A DNA stretch of 64,000 bases from Ralstonia sp. UNC404CL21Col (GTDB lineage Bacteria; Pseudomonadota; Gammaproteobacteria; Burkholderiales; Burkholderiaceae). The notes under the pieces are model-generated. The model was not told where the DNA came from. It saw only the letters and a list, made by a program, of their open reading frames with translations, and searched no databases. Below are positions 45,687-53,940 of this stretch, piece by piece; the first letter of the stretch is position 1; each line of letters opens with the position of its first letter. The translations under genes were made by a program, and so were the position numbers. The stretch is from contig NZ_JIBE01000004.1 of NCBI RefSeq assembly GCF_000620465.1, forward strand, positions 1,302,001 to 1,366,000, in the 5' to 3' direction.

Positions 45687-45701
45687 TTTAGATATTTCTA
45701 A
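45687..45701. promoter_or_regulatory. Operator-like dyad downstream of the repressor gene
   Basis: TTAGA-TATT-TCTAA (45688-45701), with a further half-site GTTTAGA at 45731-45737. It matches the arms of the dyads in the repressor's own control region about 0.95 kb away, so it may be an auxiliary repressor site. Confidence 0.45.
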
Positions 45702-45764
45702 CATTTTGTCAAGAAATGTCTACTGCGGCGGTTTAGAAGCACACCTTTGGGCAAGAAAAAACCC

Positions 45765-45786
45765 GCCGAAGCGGGTCTGCATGTTG
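45765..45786 (-). terminator. Rho-independent terminator of the repressor gene
   Basis: On the minus strand, a 6-bp stem ACCCGC/GCGGGT with a TTCG loop followed by six T. It is 22 bp after the repressor stop. Confidence 0.85.
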
Positions 45787-45808
45787 AGAAGCGGGCGCGG
45801 GCGTCCGC

Positions 45809-46603
45809 TCAGAAATCGCCCATGCCGGACCGGTACTTGACCCGACCCACGATGTCGATGTGTTCGAGCTGGTCTGGTGTCACGATGAACGGATCGTGCT
45901 TCTCCTTGTTGTCGCTCACCACCCGGATCGAGCCGTCGGGCAGGCGGAACAACCGCTTCACCAGCATCTCGCCGCAGTAGACCAGGGCGAACACGCCGCC
46001 GCCCGTGGGGATGCGCCGGTCCGCCTTGTCGACGACCACCGTGTCGTCATCGAACAGGCGCGGCTCCATGCTGTCGCCGCGCACCTTTACCGCCACGAGG
46101 TGCTTGGGGCTGGCGTCCAGCCGGCGGACGTAATCGGCCTGGAACGGCAGCGGTTCCTTCTCTTCAACGTGCCAGGTTTCGCGCCCGTTGCCGGCAGAAA
46201 GGGCCACGTCGACATGCGTGATGAGGATGGTCGTCTCGCTCGGCAGTTCGTCCAGGCTGTTGTACGTGGTGATGGGCCGCGCGGGAAAGCCCTTGCTGTG
46301 CGCGGACGCGCCTGCGCTTGTGCGGACGAGATCGCCCGCGCTGCCGCCGGCAGCCTGCGCGGCCGCGTCGGAGAACGGGGTGTCCATCACACGGTCGGCA
46401 AACCCCAACTTTTTCTCAAGACGACGTGCGGCGATGTCGCCGATGCTGCGGCCATCCTGGTAGGTGCGCGACAGGAACTGCGCGACCTGCGAGCGCGAAT
46501 ACCCGTACAGACGCTCGAACGCCGAGCGGTCTCCGTTGACGAGGGTCTGGATCCAGTAGGTCAGCCACTGGCGGCGGTTGTCGTAGATGTCCATGGGTCG
46601 CAT
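45809..46603 (-). CDS. CI/PrtR-like repressor with S24 peptidase domain
   Basis: 264 residues; a second start three codons in is possible. The N-terminal part suggests a DNA-binding helical domain (RLYGYSRSQVAQFLSRTY; SIGDIAARRLEKKLGFAD). The C-terminal S24 domain has the catalytic pair, Ser178 in VRGDSMEPRLFDDD and Lys216 in GEMLVKRLF. Several Ala-Gly pairs in the linker are candidate self-cleavage sites. By analogy with CI and PrtR, RecA-assisted cleavage after DNA damage would induce the tailocin. It is divergent from the next gene, with shared TTAGA/TCTAA dyads between. Confidence 0.9.
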   Translation of the reverse strand: MRPMDIYDNRRQWLTYWIQTLVNGDRSAFERLYGYSRSQVAQFLSRTYQDGRSIGDIAARRLEKKLGFADRVMDTPFSDAAAQAAGGSAGDLVRTSAGASAHSKGFPARPITTYNSLDELPSETTILITHVDVALSAGNGRETWHVEEKEPLPFQADYVRRLDASPKHLVAVKVRGDSMEPRLFDDDTVVVDKADRRIPTGGGVFALVYCGEMLVKRLFRLPDGSIRVVSDNKEKHDPFIVTPDQLEHIDIVGRVKYRSGMGDF

Positions 46604-46622
46604 TAGAGCAAGAAATTTCTAA
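46603..46622. promoter_or_regulatory. Operator-like dyad at the repressor start
   Basis: TTAGA-N10-TCTAA around the palindrome AGAAATTTCT (46611-46620), directly at the repressor start. It would suit autorepression. Confidence 0.5.
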
Positions 46623-46641
46623 TTTGTGTACCAGGAGTTTC

Positions 46642-46670
46642 TTGACGCAACAGTTTAGAACAATCTAAAC
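46642..46670 (+). promoter_or_regulatory. Promoter and operator for the tailocin regulators
   Basis: Promoter-like TTGACG-N16-TCTAAA. Overlapping it is a perfect dyad GTTTAGA-N4-TCTAAAC (46653-46670). Repressor bound here would block rightward transcription into the two small regulator genes. Confidence 0.6.
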
Positions 46671-46775
46671 TTCTCCGCACGACCTGATCTCCGCCGCTGC
46701 CTACTGCAGGCGGCCCGGGTCGAACCGAATCTGTTCAATCCGCGCGCCTGCTCGCGCCGACTGGAGCCTCTTCCC

Positions 46776-47072
46776 ATGACTGTCACCCAAACTTCGATGG
46801 ATGCTTTTCGACGTAACCGCGCCACGTCCACGGCCAAGCTGCAGTGCGACCGCATCGCCGACTACGTCGCCCGCAGCGGCACCGCCACGATTGCCGAAAT
46901 CGCGCAGGCGCTGCGCATTGAGAAGTCGAGCGTCTCTGCGCGCCGCAGCGAATTGATCGCCGCCAAGCGGCTCGAGCTGGACGAGGAACGCAAATGCGGC
47001 GTCACAGGCCGCTGGGTGCAGTCGGTGCGTGCGGTGGGCGCCGGGCCTGCGCAGGTGCGCGTTTTCCAATAG
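46776..47072 (+). CDS. Small winged-helix regulator
   Basis: 98 residues. RIADYVARSGTATIAEIAQA followed by SSVSARRSELIAAKRLELDE has the look of a winged helix-turn-helix. It is the first gene right of the repressor and its promoter carries the operator dyad. It could activate or modulate tailocin transcription, a position like that of PrtN in pyocins, but it is not evidently homologous to PrtN. Confidence 0.65.
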   Translation: MTVTQTSMDAFRRNRATSTAKLQCDRIADYVARSGTATIAEIAQALRIEKSSVSARRSELIAAKRLELDEERKCGVTGRWVQSVRAVGAGPAQVRVFQ

Positions 47073-47194
47073 GCGCATGCGTCATCGCGTTTTCGGCTGT
47101 CTTCGTCTTCCGTCAGTGCGGCGACAGCGCGAGAGGCGGGTGACGCAAGCCGATATCGGCATCCACACGCAACAAACATACGAGGACAAGGGAC

Positions 47195-47638
47195 ATGGGA
47201 ATCGAAGACCGTTTGGAGAACTGGAGTCGCGTCGTGCGCGACCCGAGCTGGCAACCGCAGTACTGCGCATCGTGGGCACGGTTGGCCGTCGCCATGCGCG
47301 ATGCAGAATGCGGCGCGCCGCAAGCCATCGTCAGCATCGACGTGAATGACGGCTGGCTGGTCGAGCAGGCGTGGCAGAAAATTGCCGACCCCGTAGCCAA
47401 GCGGCTACTGCAGTATCACTACGTGCATCGCATGCCGGCAGAGATGGTGTGCCGCATTCTCGTGCGCAAGTACGGCGCATCGCCGCATACGCTCAAGCAC
47501 TGGAAGGTGCGACTTGCGAAGGCGCAGTCGATCATGTCGCACGTCATCGATTCGGAAGTGGCGCGCGCGCAGATGACGAAGGCCGTGCGTGCAGCGGCCG
47601 CTGCCGCGACTGTGACGGCGGCTCCGCTGGCCGCCTGA
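47195..47638 (+). CDS. Putative late-gene regulator of the tailocin
   Basis: 147 residues; start after AAGGGA. The segment VAKRLLQYHYVHRMPAEMVC followed by KYGASPHTLKHWKVRLAKAQ recalls the sigma-region-4-like helices of phage late activators such as the ArpU or Q-like groups. It stands directly before the terminator that precedes the tail operon, the usual place for an antiterminator or late activator. Function is inferred from place and fold pattern. Confidence 0.6.
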   Translation: MGIEDRLENWSRVVRDPSWQPQYCASWARLAVAMRDAECGAPQAIVSIDVNDGWLVEQAWQKIADPVAKRLLQYHYVHRMPAEMVCRILVRKYGASPHTLKHWKVRLAKAQSIMSHVIDSEVARAQMTKAVRAAAAAATVTAAPLAA

Positions 47639-47749
47639 AAATTTTTTCGGAATTTTTTCTTCAGCCCACTTGCACGGTTTATATCCCCTTCGTATTCTGT
47701 TTCCCAGATGTTCGATTGCCCTCGCGGCGTAACCGGTTCAGACCGAGAC

Positions 47750-47770
47750 ATGCACCCCACTGGGGTGCAT
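47750..47770 (+). promoter_or_regulatory. Perfect 9-bp inverted repeat before the tail operon
   Basis: ATGCACCCC and GGGGTGCAT around a 3-nt ACT. It has no T run, so it is more like a protein-binding dyad or an RNA signal than a terminator. Confidence 0.45.
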
Positions 47771-47804
47771 TGATTTACCCAGACGAAGCGCAGACATCGC
47801 GAAG

Positions 47805-47832
47805 AAAAGCCCGCCACGCAGCGGGCTTTTTT
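47805..47832 (+). terminator. Intrinsic terminator ahead of the tail operon
   Basis: Stem GCCCGC/GCGGGC extended by AAAA/TTTT pairs, 6-nt loop, six T. It lies between the regulator gene and the first tail gene, about 150 bp before the latter. Confidence 0.8.
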
Positions 47833-47984
47833 GTTTCTCGGCTTCGCTTGCTGACGTATTCCCACGCAATACATGCCTCGATGTCGCTACACGGTGACGA
47901 ACCGTTCGCGGCTGTCTCAATCCTGGATACAACTCACTCGATCGATCACGCATTGCAGCGCGCATCGATGAAGGCGCTTGTCTT

Positions 47985-48821
47985 ATGGCAGATCTCTCTG
48001 ACGTTTCCACTGCACTCGTCACGCTGGTCACCGGCGTGGTTTATCCGAACGGAATCGGCCAGCCGTCGATCACGGGCAATCCTGTGGTGGTCTACAGCGG
48101 CTGGCCCAACATGACGCAACTGAAGACCGACCTGCAGGCCAACAAGGTCCATGTGTCGATCTTTCCGATCACGAGTCATCAACGTCACGCCAACACTGCG
48201 TTCTCGGATTGGACCGTCGCCACACCGCCGGCGAACACGCTGGCCTTGAGCGTGACGGCACAGACCGTCATGGTGAACGGTATCGTCAGCACGCCGCAGA
48301 ACGTTGTGCTGTTGGTGGACGGCCGCGCATATGCCTATGCCGTGCAGGCCAGCGATACACCGGCCAACATTGCGACGTCGCTAGCCGCGCTGGTGGCTGT
48401 TGACCGCCCGGCAACGGCCACTGGCTCGTCGATCACCATTCCGAATGCGACATACATCTCGCCGCGCGTGGGTGGCATCGGCACCGTGCAGCGCGAGACG
48501 CGCAGGCAAGAGCGCACCTTCCTGATCTCGGCGTGGGCGAATGGCGCGGCGCCGCGCGACCTTATCGTCGGCAAGATCGATGCGGTGCTCTCGGGGATCG
48601 TGCGCCTGACGTTGCCCGATCAGGGCGCGGCGCTGCGTTACAAGCGCGGCCATCAGCATGACGACCTGACGAATGGCATCTACCGGCGCGACCTCCGGTA
48701 TGCCGTCGAGTACGCAACCATCGTGACCGACACCGCGTACCAGATTGCGACTGGGGTCGAGAACGTGACAGCCGGGGCGTCAATGGGCGCGCAGTTTCCT
48801 GTCCGGGCCATCGCGCAGTAG
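47985..48821 (+). CDS. First tail-operon protein, possible tail terminator
   Basis: 278 residues, family not recognised with certainty. The ends (MADLSDVSTALVTLVTGVVY; RYAVEYATIVTDTAYQIATG) resemble phage tail-completion or terminator proteins. The middle (ALSVTAQTVMVNGIVSTPQN; AYAYAVQASDTPANIATSLA) is an Ig-like insert seen in sheath and structural proteins. It precedes the sheath gene, where Mu has small head-tail joining and tail terminator genes. It would cap the tail where a capsid would attach. Confidence 0.55.
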   Translation: MADLSDVSTALVTLVTGVVYPNGIGQPSITGNPVVVYSGWPNMTQLKTDLQANKVHVSIFPITSHQRHANTAFSDWTVATPPANTLALSVTAQTVMVNGIVSTPQNVVLLVDGRAYAYAVQASDTPANIATSLAALVAVDRPATATGSSITIPNATYISPRVGGIGTVQRETRRQERTFLISAWANGAAPRDLIVGKIDAVLSGIVRLTLPDQGAALRYKRGHQHDDLTNGIYRRDLRYAVEYATIVTDTAYQIATGVENVTAGASMGAQFPVRAIAQ

Positions 48822-48892
48822 CGCGGTCGTGGTCGCCCATGGCCGGGTTCGCCTGGCCGCATTGCAGTGGAAGTCCATCAACCGTAACCGTG

Positions 48893-48920
48893 CCGCCCTT
48901 TTTGTTCGGGCGGTTTTTTT
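48893..48920 (+). terminator. Terminator-like hairpin before the sheath gene
   Basis: Stem CCGCCC/GGGCGG and seven T, about 50 bp before the sheath start. A second stem GGCCGC/GCGGCC (48927-48944) follows. Confidence 0.7.
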
Positions 48921-48971
48921 ATTGCCGGCCGCCTTCGTGCGGCCATTTTGTTCTCTCACTTGGAGGCACGC

Positions 48972-50504
48972 ATGCCGATCGTCCAGCAGGGCAGCATCAA
49001 TACCACTGCACTCATCGTTCCGGACCTGTACGTCCAAATTGTTCCGCCGCAGGTCACCCTGCTCAACGGCGTTCCCACCAACGTGCTCGGCGTGGTCGGT
49101 ACCGCGGCCTGGGGGCCCGTCAACTCGCCGACGCTGATCGGCAACATGGCCATGTACGCGCAGACGTTCGGCGCGATCCAGAACCGCACCTACGATATGG
49201 GCACGGCCGTGGCCGTGGCGGTTCAGCAGGGCGCCAACAACTTCCGCTGCGTGCGCGTGACCGATGGCACCGACACCGCTGCCACGGTGGTCGCGCAGAC
49301 GAACGGCGTGACGTTCACGGCCAAGTACACGGGTTCGCTCGGCAACACCGTCACGGTGGCGCTGGCGGCAGGTTCGGCTGCCAACACGTGGAAGGTGACC
49401 GTGGCCGCTCCGACGCTGGCGCCCGAAGTGTTCGACAACATCGGTGCCGGTCAGACCGGCAATGCGTTGTGGATCGCAATTGCCAACGCCATCAACAACG
49501 GCGTGAGCGTGATGCGCGGCGCGTCGCAAATCATCACTGCCACCGCCGGCGCGAGCACCACCGCACCGACGGCCGCCACGCTGCAACTGGGGGGCGGCAC
49601 GGATGGCGCGGCCACCATCACCGGCGCCGTGCTGCTCGGTCAGGACACCGTGCCGCGCAAGGGCATGTACGCGCTGCGCAACCAGGGCGTGTCGATTGCC
49701 ATGCTCGCCGACTGCACCGACGCAACGACCTGGCCGACCCAGGTGGCGTTCGGCCTGTCTGAGGGCATCTACATGATCGGCACGGGCCCGAGCGGCGACA
49801 CCATCGCCAATGCCGTCACAGCCAAGAGCACCGCTGGCATCGATTCGTACGCCTTCAAGCTGTTGTTTGGCGATTGGGTGTATTGGCTCGATACCGTCAA
49901 CGGTGTGACGCGCCTGGTGTCGCCGCAAGGCTTTGTTGCGGGCTTGCTGGCCAACCTGTCCCCGCAGAACAGCAGCCTGAACAAGCAGATCTACGGCGTG
50001 GTGGGCACGCAGAAAACGTTCGCCAACCAGAGCTACAGCTCGGCCGAGTTGCAGGCGCTGATCCAGGCCGGCATCGATGTCGTGACGAATCCGGTGCCGG
50101 GCGGTGCGTACTTCGGTTGCCGTGCGGGGCACAACACCAGCTCGAACGCGCTCACGCAGGGCGACAACTACACGCGCATGACCAACTACATCGCCAGCAC
50201 GATCAACGCGGGCATGGGCAAGTACGTCGGCCAGCTGCAGTCGGCCACGGTGCGCGCGCAGGCGGCGGCCACGTTGTCGAACTTCCTCAGCTCGATGGAG
50301 CAGCAAGGGATGATCGGTGCGGTCAATGGCGGCCCGGCGTTCTCGGTGCAGATCGATGCGAACAACAACCCGATGAACCGCGTTGCGCTGGGCTACATGC
50401 AGGCCGATGTGAAAGTGGTCTACCTGTCCGTCATCGAGAAGTTCCTGGTGAACGTGGAAGGCTCGCAGGCCACGGTGATCCGCACGTCGACGGCAAATCA
50501 GTAA
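48972..50504 (+). CDS. Contractile tail sheath protein
   Basis: 510 residues from MPIVQQGSINTTALIV, with TGGAGG five bases before the ATG. Typical of Myoviridae-type sheath proteins: VPTNVLGVVGTAAWGPVNSP near the start, RCVRVTDGT, and the C-terminal domain with NYIASTINAGMGKYVGQLQS and VNVEGSQATVIRTSTANQ. An Ig-like insert lies near residues 110-225. It contracts to drive the tube through the target envelope. Confidence 0.92.
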   Translation: MPIVQQGSINTTALIVPDLYVQIVPPQVTLLNGVPTNVLGVVGTAAWGPVNSPTLIGNMAMYAQTFGAIQNRTYDMGTAVAVAVQQGANNFRCVRVTDGTDTAATVVAQTNGVTFTAKYTGSLGNTVTVALAAGSAANTWKVTVAAPTLAPEVFDNIGAGQTGNALWIAIANAINNGVSVMRGASQIITATAGASTTAPTAATLQLGGGTDGAATITGAVLLGQDTVPRKGMYALRNQGVSIAMLADCTDATTWPTQVAFGLSEGIYMIGTGPSGDTIANAVTAKSTAGIDSYAFKLLFGDWVYWLDTVNGVTRLVSPQGFVAGLLANLSPQNSSLNKQIYGVVGTQKTFANQSYSSAELQALIQAGIDVVTNPVPGGAYFGCRAGHNTSSNALTQGDNYTRMTNYIASTINAGMGKYVGQLQSATVRAQAAATLSNFLSSMEQQGMIGAVNGGPAFSVQIDANNNPMNRVALGYMQADVKVVYLSVIEKFLVNVEGSQATVIRTSTANQ

Positions 50505-50549
50505 CACACGCATCAAGCGCGTTACCCCTCGCATACCCATCAACCTTCT

Positions 50550-50578
50550 CGCCCCGCACGACGTGGGGCGTTTCTTTT
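50550..50578 (+). terminator. Terminator-like hairpin before the tube gene
   Basis: Stem CGCCCC/GGGGCG followed by TTTCTTTT, running straight into the GGAG ribosome site of the tube gene. Confidence 0.6.
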
Positions 50579-50588
50579 GGAGAACGTT

Positions 50589-51020
50589 ATGCCGATTCAA
50601 GGCTACTCCGTCGGTCGCGACTACACGCTGGTCATCCAGACCGCAAGCGGCACGCTGCAACCGAACAAGATCACCGCATTCAAGAGCAAGCAGGACGTAA
50701 CCGACGTGCGCGTCAAACGCCTGGACGGCATCACCGACCATGTGCGCTTCTTCGACGGCTGGTCGGGTTCGTTCGACGTGGAGCGCCAGGACGCGACGCT
50801 CGACAACTACTTTGCGCAGCTCGAAGCGGGCTACTACGCGGGCCTGAACGAAGCCCCCGCGCAGATCTACGAAACGATCCAGGAGGCCAACGGCTCGGTC
50901 TCGCAGTTCCGCTATGACGGTGTGCTGATGACGCTGGCGGACGCAGGCAATCGCGCCGGCGACGCCACCATCAAGCAGTCCGTCAACTTCGTGGCTTCGC
51001 GCCGCATCAAGGTGTCCTGA
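50589..51020 (+). CDS. Tail tube protein
   Basis: 143 residues from MPIQGYSVGRDYTLVI. Small beta-rich protein directly after the sheath gene, e.g. RVKRLDGITDHVRFFDGWSG and DNYFAQLEAGYYAGL. Position and size fit the Mu-type tube protein. It forms the inner tube. Its stop overlaps the chaperone start by one base. Confidence 0.85.
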   Translation: MPIQGYSVGRDYTLVIQTASGTLQPNKITAFKSKQDVTDVRVKRLDGITDHVRFFDGWSGSFDVERQDATLDNYFAQLEAGYYAGLNEAPAQIYETIQEANGSVSQFRYDGVLMTLADAGNRAGDATIKQSVNFVASRRIKVS

Positions 51021-51379
51021 TGACCAACGTGACGACCACTCCCTCCGAACAGATCATCAAGGCCGCCACGAAAGAGCTGGTGGTTGACGATGCATTGGGC
51101 CGCAAGATCACGCTGCGCAAACCGAGCCCGCTGGCGAATCTCGACTTTGCCAAGGCCGCGGGCGGCAGCGAGCTGAACATGCTGTACCTGGCAGAGGTCG
51201 CGCATCTGAAGTTCGTCTGCGCCATCGATGGTGACCCGGTGCCGACGCCAGCCTCGGAAGCCCAGTTGCGTGCGCTGTATCAACGCCTGGGCGAAGAGGG
51301 CAACGAAGCCGCGCAGCGCGGTGTCGCGGCCAGCTTCATCAACGTTGCCACGTCGGAGTCCGAGCTAAAAAACTCCTGA
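51020..51379 (+). CDS. Tail assembly chaperone, short form
   Basis: 119 residues. VVDDALGRKITLRKPSPLAN and FAKAAGGSELNMLYLAEVAH are typical of Mu gp41-like tail assembly chaperones. It coats the tape measure before tube assembly. The end carries an A AAA AAC slippery sequence (51367-51373), two codons before the stop. Confidence 0.85.
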   Translation: MTNVTTTPSEQIIKAATKELVVDDALGRKITLRKPSPLANLDFAKAAGGSELNMLYLAEVAHLKFVCAIDGDPVPTPASEAQLRALYQRLGEEGNEAAQRGVAASFINVATSESELKNS

Positions 51380-51546
51380 CGAACGGCCCGTTTCACGAGG
51401 CGATGTGGCTCGTGCATAACGGTGTTCCGTTCGACGTGGCGTTTTCGCTGGACGACACCATGCGGCAGGCGATGGCGATCAAATGCAGCGAATTCCATGG
51501 CGCGCAGTTCGACCTGAAGACGATGTCTTTCAAGGAGCGCGAATGA
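51020..51546 (+). CDS. Tail assembly chaperone, -1 frameshift fusion
   Basis: Slippage at A AAA AAC (51367-51373) would move ribosomes to the -1 frame, which stays open through 57 codons to a TGA at 51544-51546, inside the next start (ATGA). The fused product would be about 175 residues; the added part includes TNGPFHEAMWLVHNGVPFDV and KTMSFKERE. This is the arrangement known for lambda G/GT and Mu-like tails. Confidence 0.8.
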
Positions 51547-51947
51547 ACCTTTCGTTAGCAGAGATGGCGCGTCGCCTGATCGAGTTGGAGGCGCGCGTGC
51601 CGCAAGCGTTGTCGCAGGGGCTGGACGCGGCCGCTGCGGCACTGGAGCTGGCAGCTAGCGCCAAGGCGGTGGAAAGCGCGGCGGCCGCCGGCATCGCAGA
51701 TGCGGCGCTGGTGAATGCGCTGCGCGATTCCATCGGCCGGGAGGTCAAGGGGTTGGAGGCGGCCATCGGCTCCAACGCCAACCAGGCTGTCGTTCTGGAG
51801 CTGGGCAGTGTGCAGACGCCACCGCATCCATTTTTGGGTGCGGTGGCAAACGAGCACGCCGACGCTGTGCAACAGCGTGTGGGCGATGCGGTGACGGCGG
51901 TGCTGGAGGGCCGCCCATTGGCTTCCACCGCAAGCGCGCACAAGTGA
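51543..51947 (+). CDS. Small tail protein (HK97 gp10-like)
   Basis: 134 residues from MNLSLAEMARRLIELE. An Ala-rich helical part is followed by TPPHPFLGAVANEHADAVQQ, a motif common in HK97 gp10-type tail-completion proteins. The start overlaps the stop of the chaperone fusion. It sits between chaperone and tape measure. Confidence 0.65.
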   Translation: MNLSLAEMARRLIELEARVPQALSQGLDAAAAALELAASAKAVESAAAAGIADAALVNALRDSIGREVKGLEAAIGSNANQAVVLELGSVQTPPHPFLGAVANEHADAVQQRVGDAVTAVLEGRPLASTASAHK

Positions 51948-51981
51948 GATCGGTGGCCTCAACAGACGAACAAGGATTCCT

Positions 51982-53934
51982 ATGAGCCTCGATGCTTACA
52001 AGATCGGGATACAGATTGCGTTGGTGGACAACGTGTCGCGCGGGTTGTTGGCGATGGCCGCGCAGTTCGAATCCGTCAACAAGAGTGCGGAGAAGTTGGA
52101 GACCCGGCTGGAGAGGGTCAAGAAGCTCACCGAGTTCGGCAGCGGTCTGTTCAAGGCCGGCAACGAAGCCGCCCACATGTGGGACAAGCAAGTGGATGCT
52201 GCTTCGAAGTACCACGCAGTACTTGAACGGATCAGCCGTTTTGACGCCGGCGCTGCGGCGGCGAACGAGACGTTCCTCAAAGGGCTCGACATCAAGGGCA
52301 TGTCGCTCACGGATGTCGGACAGCTGTTTGGTGGAGCACAGACCATTCTGCAGAGTTCGACCCAGGCGCAGGACGTGACGAAACTGCTGGCCCAGGCGCG
52401 GACGGCCTTTGGCTCGGCAACCGGCGTCAAGGACGGCGCGCAACTCGACAGCATGGCGCTGACTGCACTGAAGGTCGCGCAGATGCGCGACGGCGTGATC
52501 GGCAAAGACGGCAAGATCGATACGAAGAAGGTGGAAGAGACCTTCAACATGCTCGTCAATACGGCGCTGGCGAGCGGCGGTGGCGTGCTGCCCAAGGACT
52601 ACCTGGAGGCCATGCAAGGCGGCAAGCTGTCCGGCGCACTGAAGCCGTCAGAGGCCGCGGTGTTTGGGCTGAAGCAGTTCATGCAGGCCAATGGGGGCTC
52701 CAAGGCTGGCGTTGACGCCATGTCGGCGCTCCAAGGCTGGGTGGCAGGGAATATGCCCGCCACGGTCGCGCGTGAGCTTGAACGCGTCAAGCTGCTGGAC
52801 CCGAAGGCCGTGCATCGCGACAAGGCCGGGCACATCACCGGTGTGGATGCAACCGGCATGACGGACGCGCGGGCCTTCACCGAGAATCCGCTTCAGTACG
52901 TGACGAGTGTGATCGTGCCGGCGCTGCAGAAGAGCGGATACAGCGGAGATGCGCTCAACACGAAGTTGGGCAACCTGCTCGGCATGAAGGACGAGAAAAA
53001 CATCCTGGAGCAGCTTCAGCATGACAAGGAGCGGGCCGGGTTGTACCTCGCGAACGCCGGAAAAGGACTTGGCGCAGCAAAGCTCTACGAGAAGGACAAC
53101 GAAGGGCTCGAAGGCAAGCTGAAGGACTACGAGGCCAAGAAGACGAACCTCAATATCGCGCTTGGCGAACATGTTTTGCCGTTGGCGATTTCGGGCTTGG
53201 AGAAGTTCAATGGCCTGATTGAGCGCATCACACACCTTGCACAGGAGTTTCCGGGCACAACGAAGGCGATCATGGCGTTCGCCACAGGACTCGCTTTTCT
53301 GCACAAGGTCATCTCGACGCTGTCGCTGCCTTTGCCGGGCGGCGGAGGGAAGGGTGGCGGTGGTTTCGCGCGCGGCGTCGGGCGTATTGCGAAGTCAGCA
53401 GCCAACGGCGCGCTTCGCCTGGGGGCTGGCGTGGGGCGGTTTGGCCTGTCTGTGCTTCGCGCTGGTGGTGGCGTGGGCCGCGGTCTGCTGAGCGCGGCAG
53501 GAACGCTGATGGAATCGCCGCTTGCGTCGAAGGCTCTGGGAGTGCTGGGGCGGGGTAGCGGCCTTATCAGTGCGGCATACGGCGGCTACAAGCTCGGTGG
53601 CTACGTTAACGACAACGTCATTAGCCCATTGATCGAGCGGGTCAGCGGGGTCAAGGGAGCGACGCTGGGCACGTTCCTGTACGACGTACTTCACGGAGAC
53701 ACTGGCAAGAAATTGCCCGCCACCAAGCCGGACTCCAGCCATGGCGCAAGCGCGCCCAGCACCGCCGTGAAGGTCGCCGAGCCCAAGCTCGTCTATCTCA
53801 AAGGCGACGTGACCATGGACGGCCGCTCCGTTGGCCAGGTGGTCTGGAAGCAGATCGAAGGGCACCTGGCGCGCCCGCAGACTGGCTCCAGCACTTTCAA
53901 TACCGGCATGCAGCTCATGCCATCCGGACTCTGA
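51982..53934 (+). CDS. Tail tape measure protein
   Basis: 650 residues, the longest tail gene. Helical N-terminal half (SVNKSAEKLETRLERVKKLT), hydrophobic/Gly-rich middle (FPGTTKAIMAFATGLAFLHK; RGVGRIAKSAANGALRLGAG), and position before the baseplate genes mark it as tape measure. Its length sets tail length, here relatively short. Confidence 0.88.
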   Translation: MSLDAYKIGIQIALVDNVSRGLLAMAAQFESVNKSAEKLETRLERVKKLTEFGSGLFKAGNEAAHMWDKQVDAASKYHAVLERISRFDAGAAAANETFLKGLDIKGMSLTDVGQLFGGAQTILQSSTQAQDVTKLLAQARTAFGSATGVKDGAQLDSMALTALKVAQMRDGVIGKDGKIDTKKVEETFNMLVNTALASGGGVLPKDYLEAMQGGKLSGALKPSEAAVFGLKQFMQANGGSKAGVDAMSALQGWVAGNMPATVARELERVKLLDPKAVHRDKAGHITGVDATGMTDARAFTENPLQYVTSVIVPALQKSGYSGDALNTKLGNLLGMKDEKNILEQLQHDKERAGLYLANAGKGLGAAKLYEKDNEGLEGKLKDYEAKKTNLNIALGEHVLPLAISGLEKFNGLIERITHLAQEFPGTTKAIMAFATGLAFLHKVISTLSLPLPGGGGKGGGGFARGVGRIAKSAANGALRLGAGVGRFGLSVLRAGGGVGRGLLSAAGTLMESPLASKALGVLGRGSGLISAAYGGYKLGGYVNDNVISPLIERVSGVKGATLGTFLYDVLHGDTGKKLPATKPDSSHGASAPSTAVKVAEPKLVYLKGDVTMDGRSVGQVVWKQIEGHLARPQTGSSTFNTGMQLMPSGL

Positions 53935-53940
53935 TCGACC

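Larger units (their letters stand above)
47639..47984. other. Control region before the tail operon
   Basis: 346 bp without a gene. It has a twice-repeated AATTTTTTC (47640 and 47651), a 9-bp hairpin at 47750-47770 and an intrinsic terminator at 47805-47832. The main late promoter probably lies here, but no strong -35/-10 pair is evident. Confidence 0.55.

Noticed and set aside
48780-50741. A 653-codon minus-strand frame opposite sheath and tube genes
   Set aside because: Composition is that of a reverse-strand shadow; the plus-strand tail genes explain the region.
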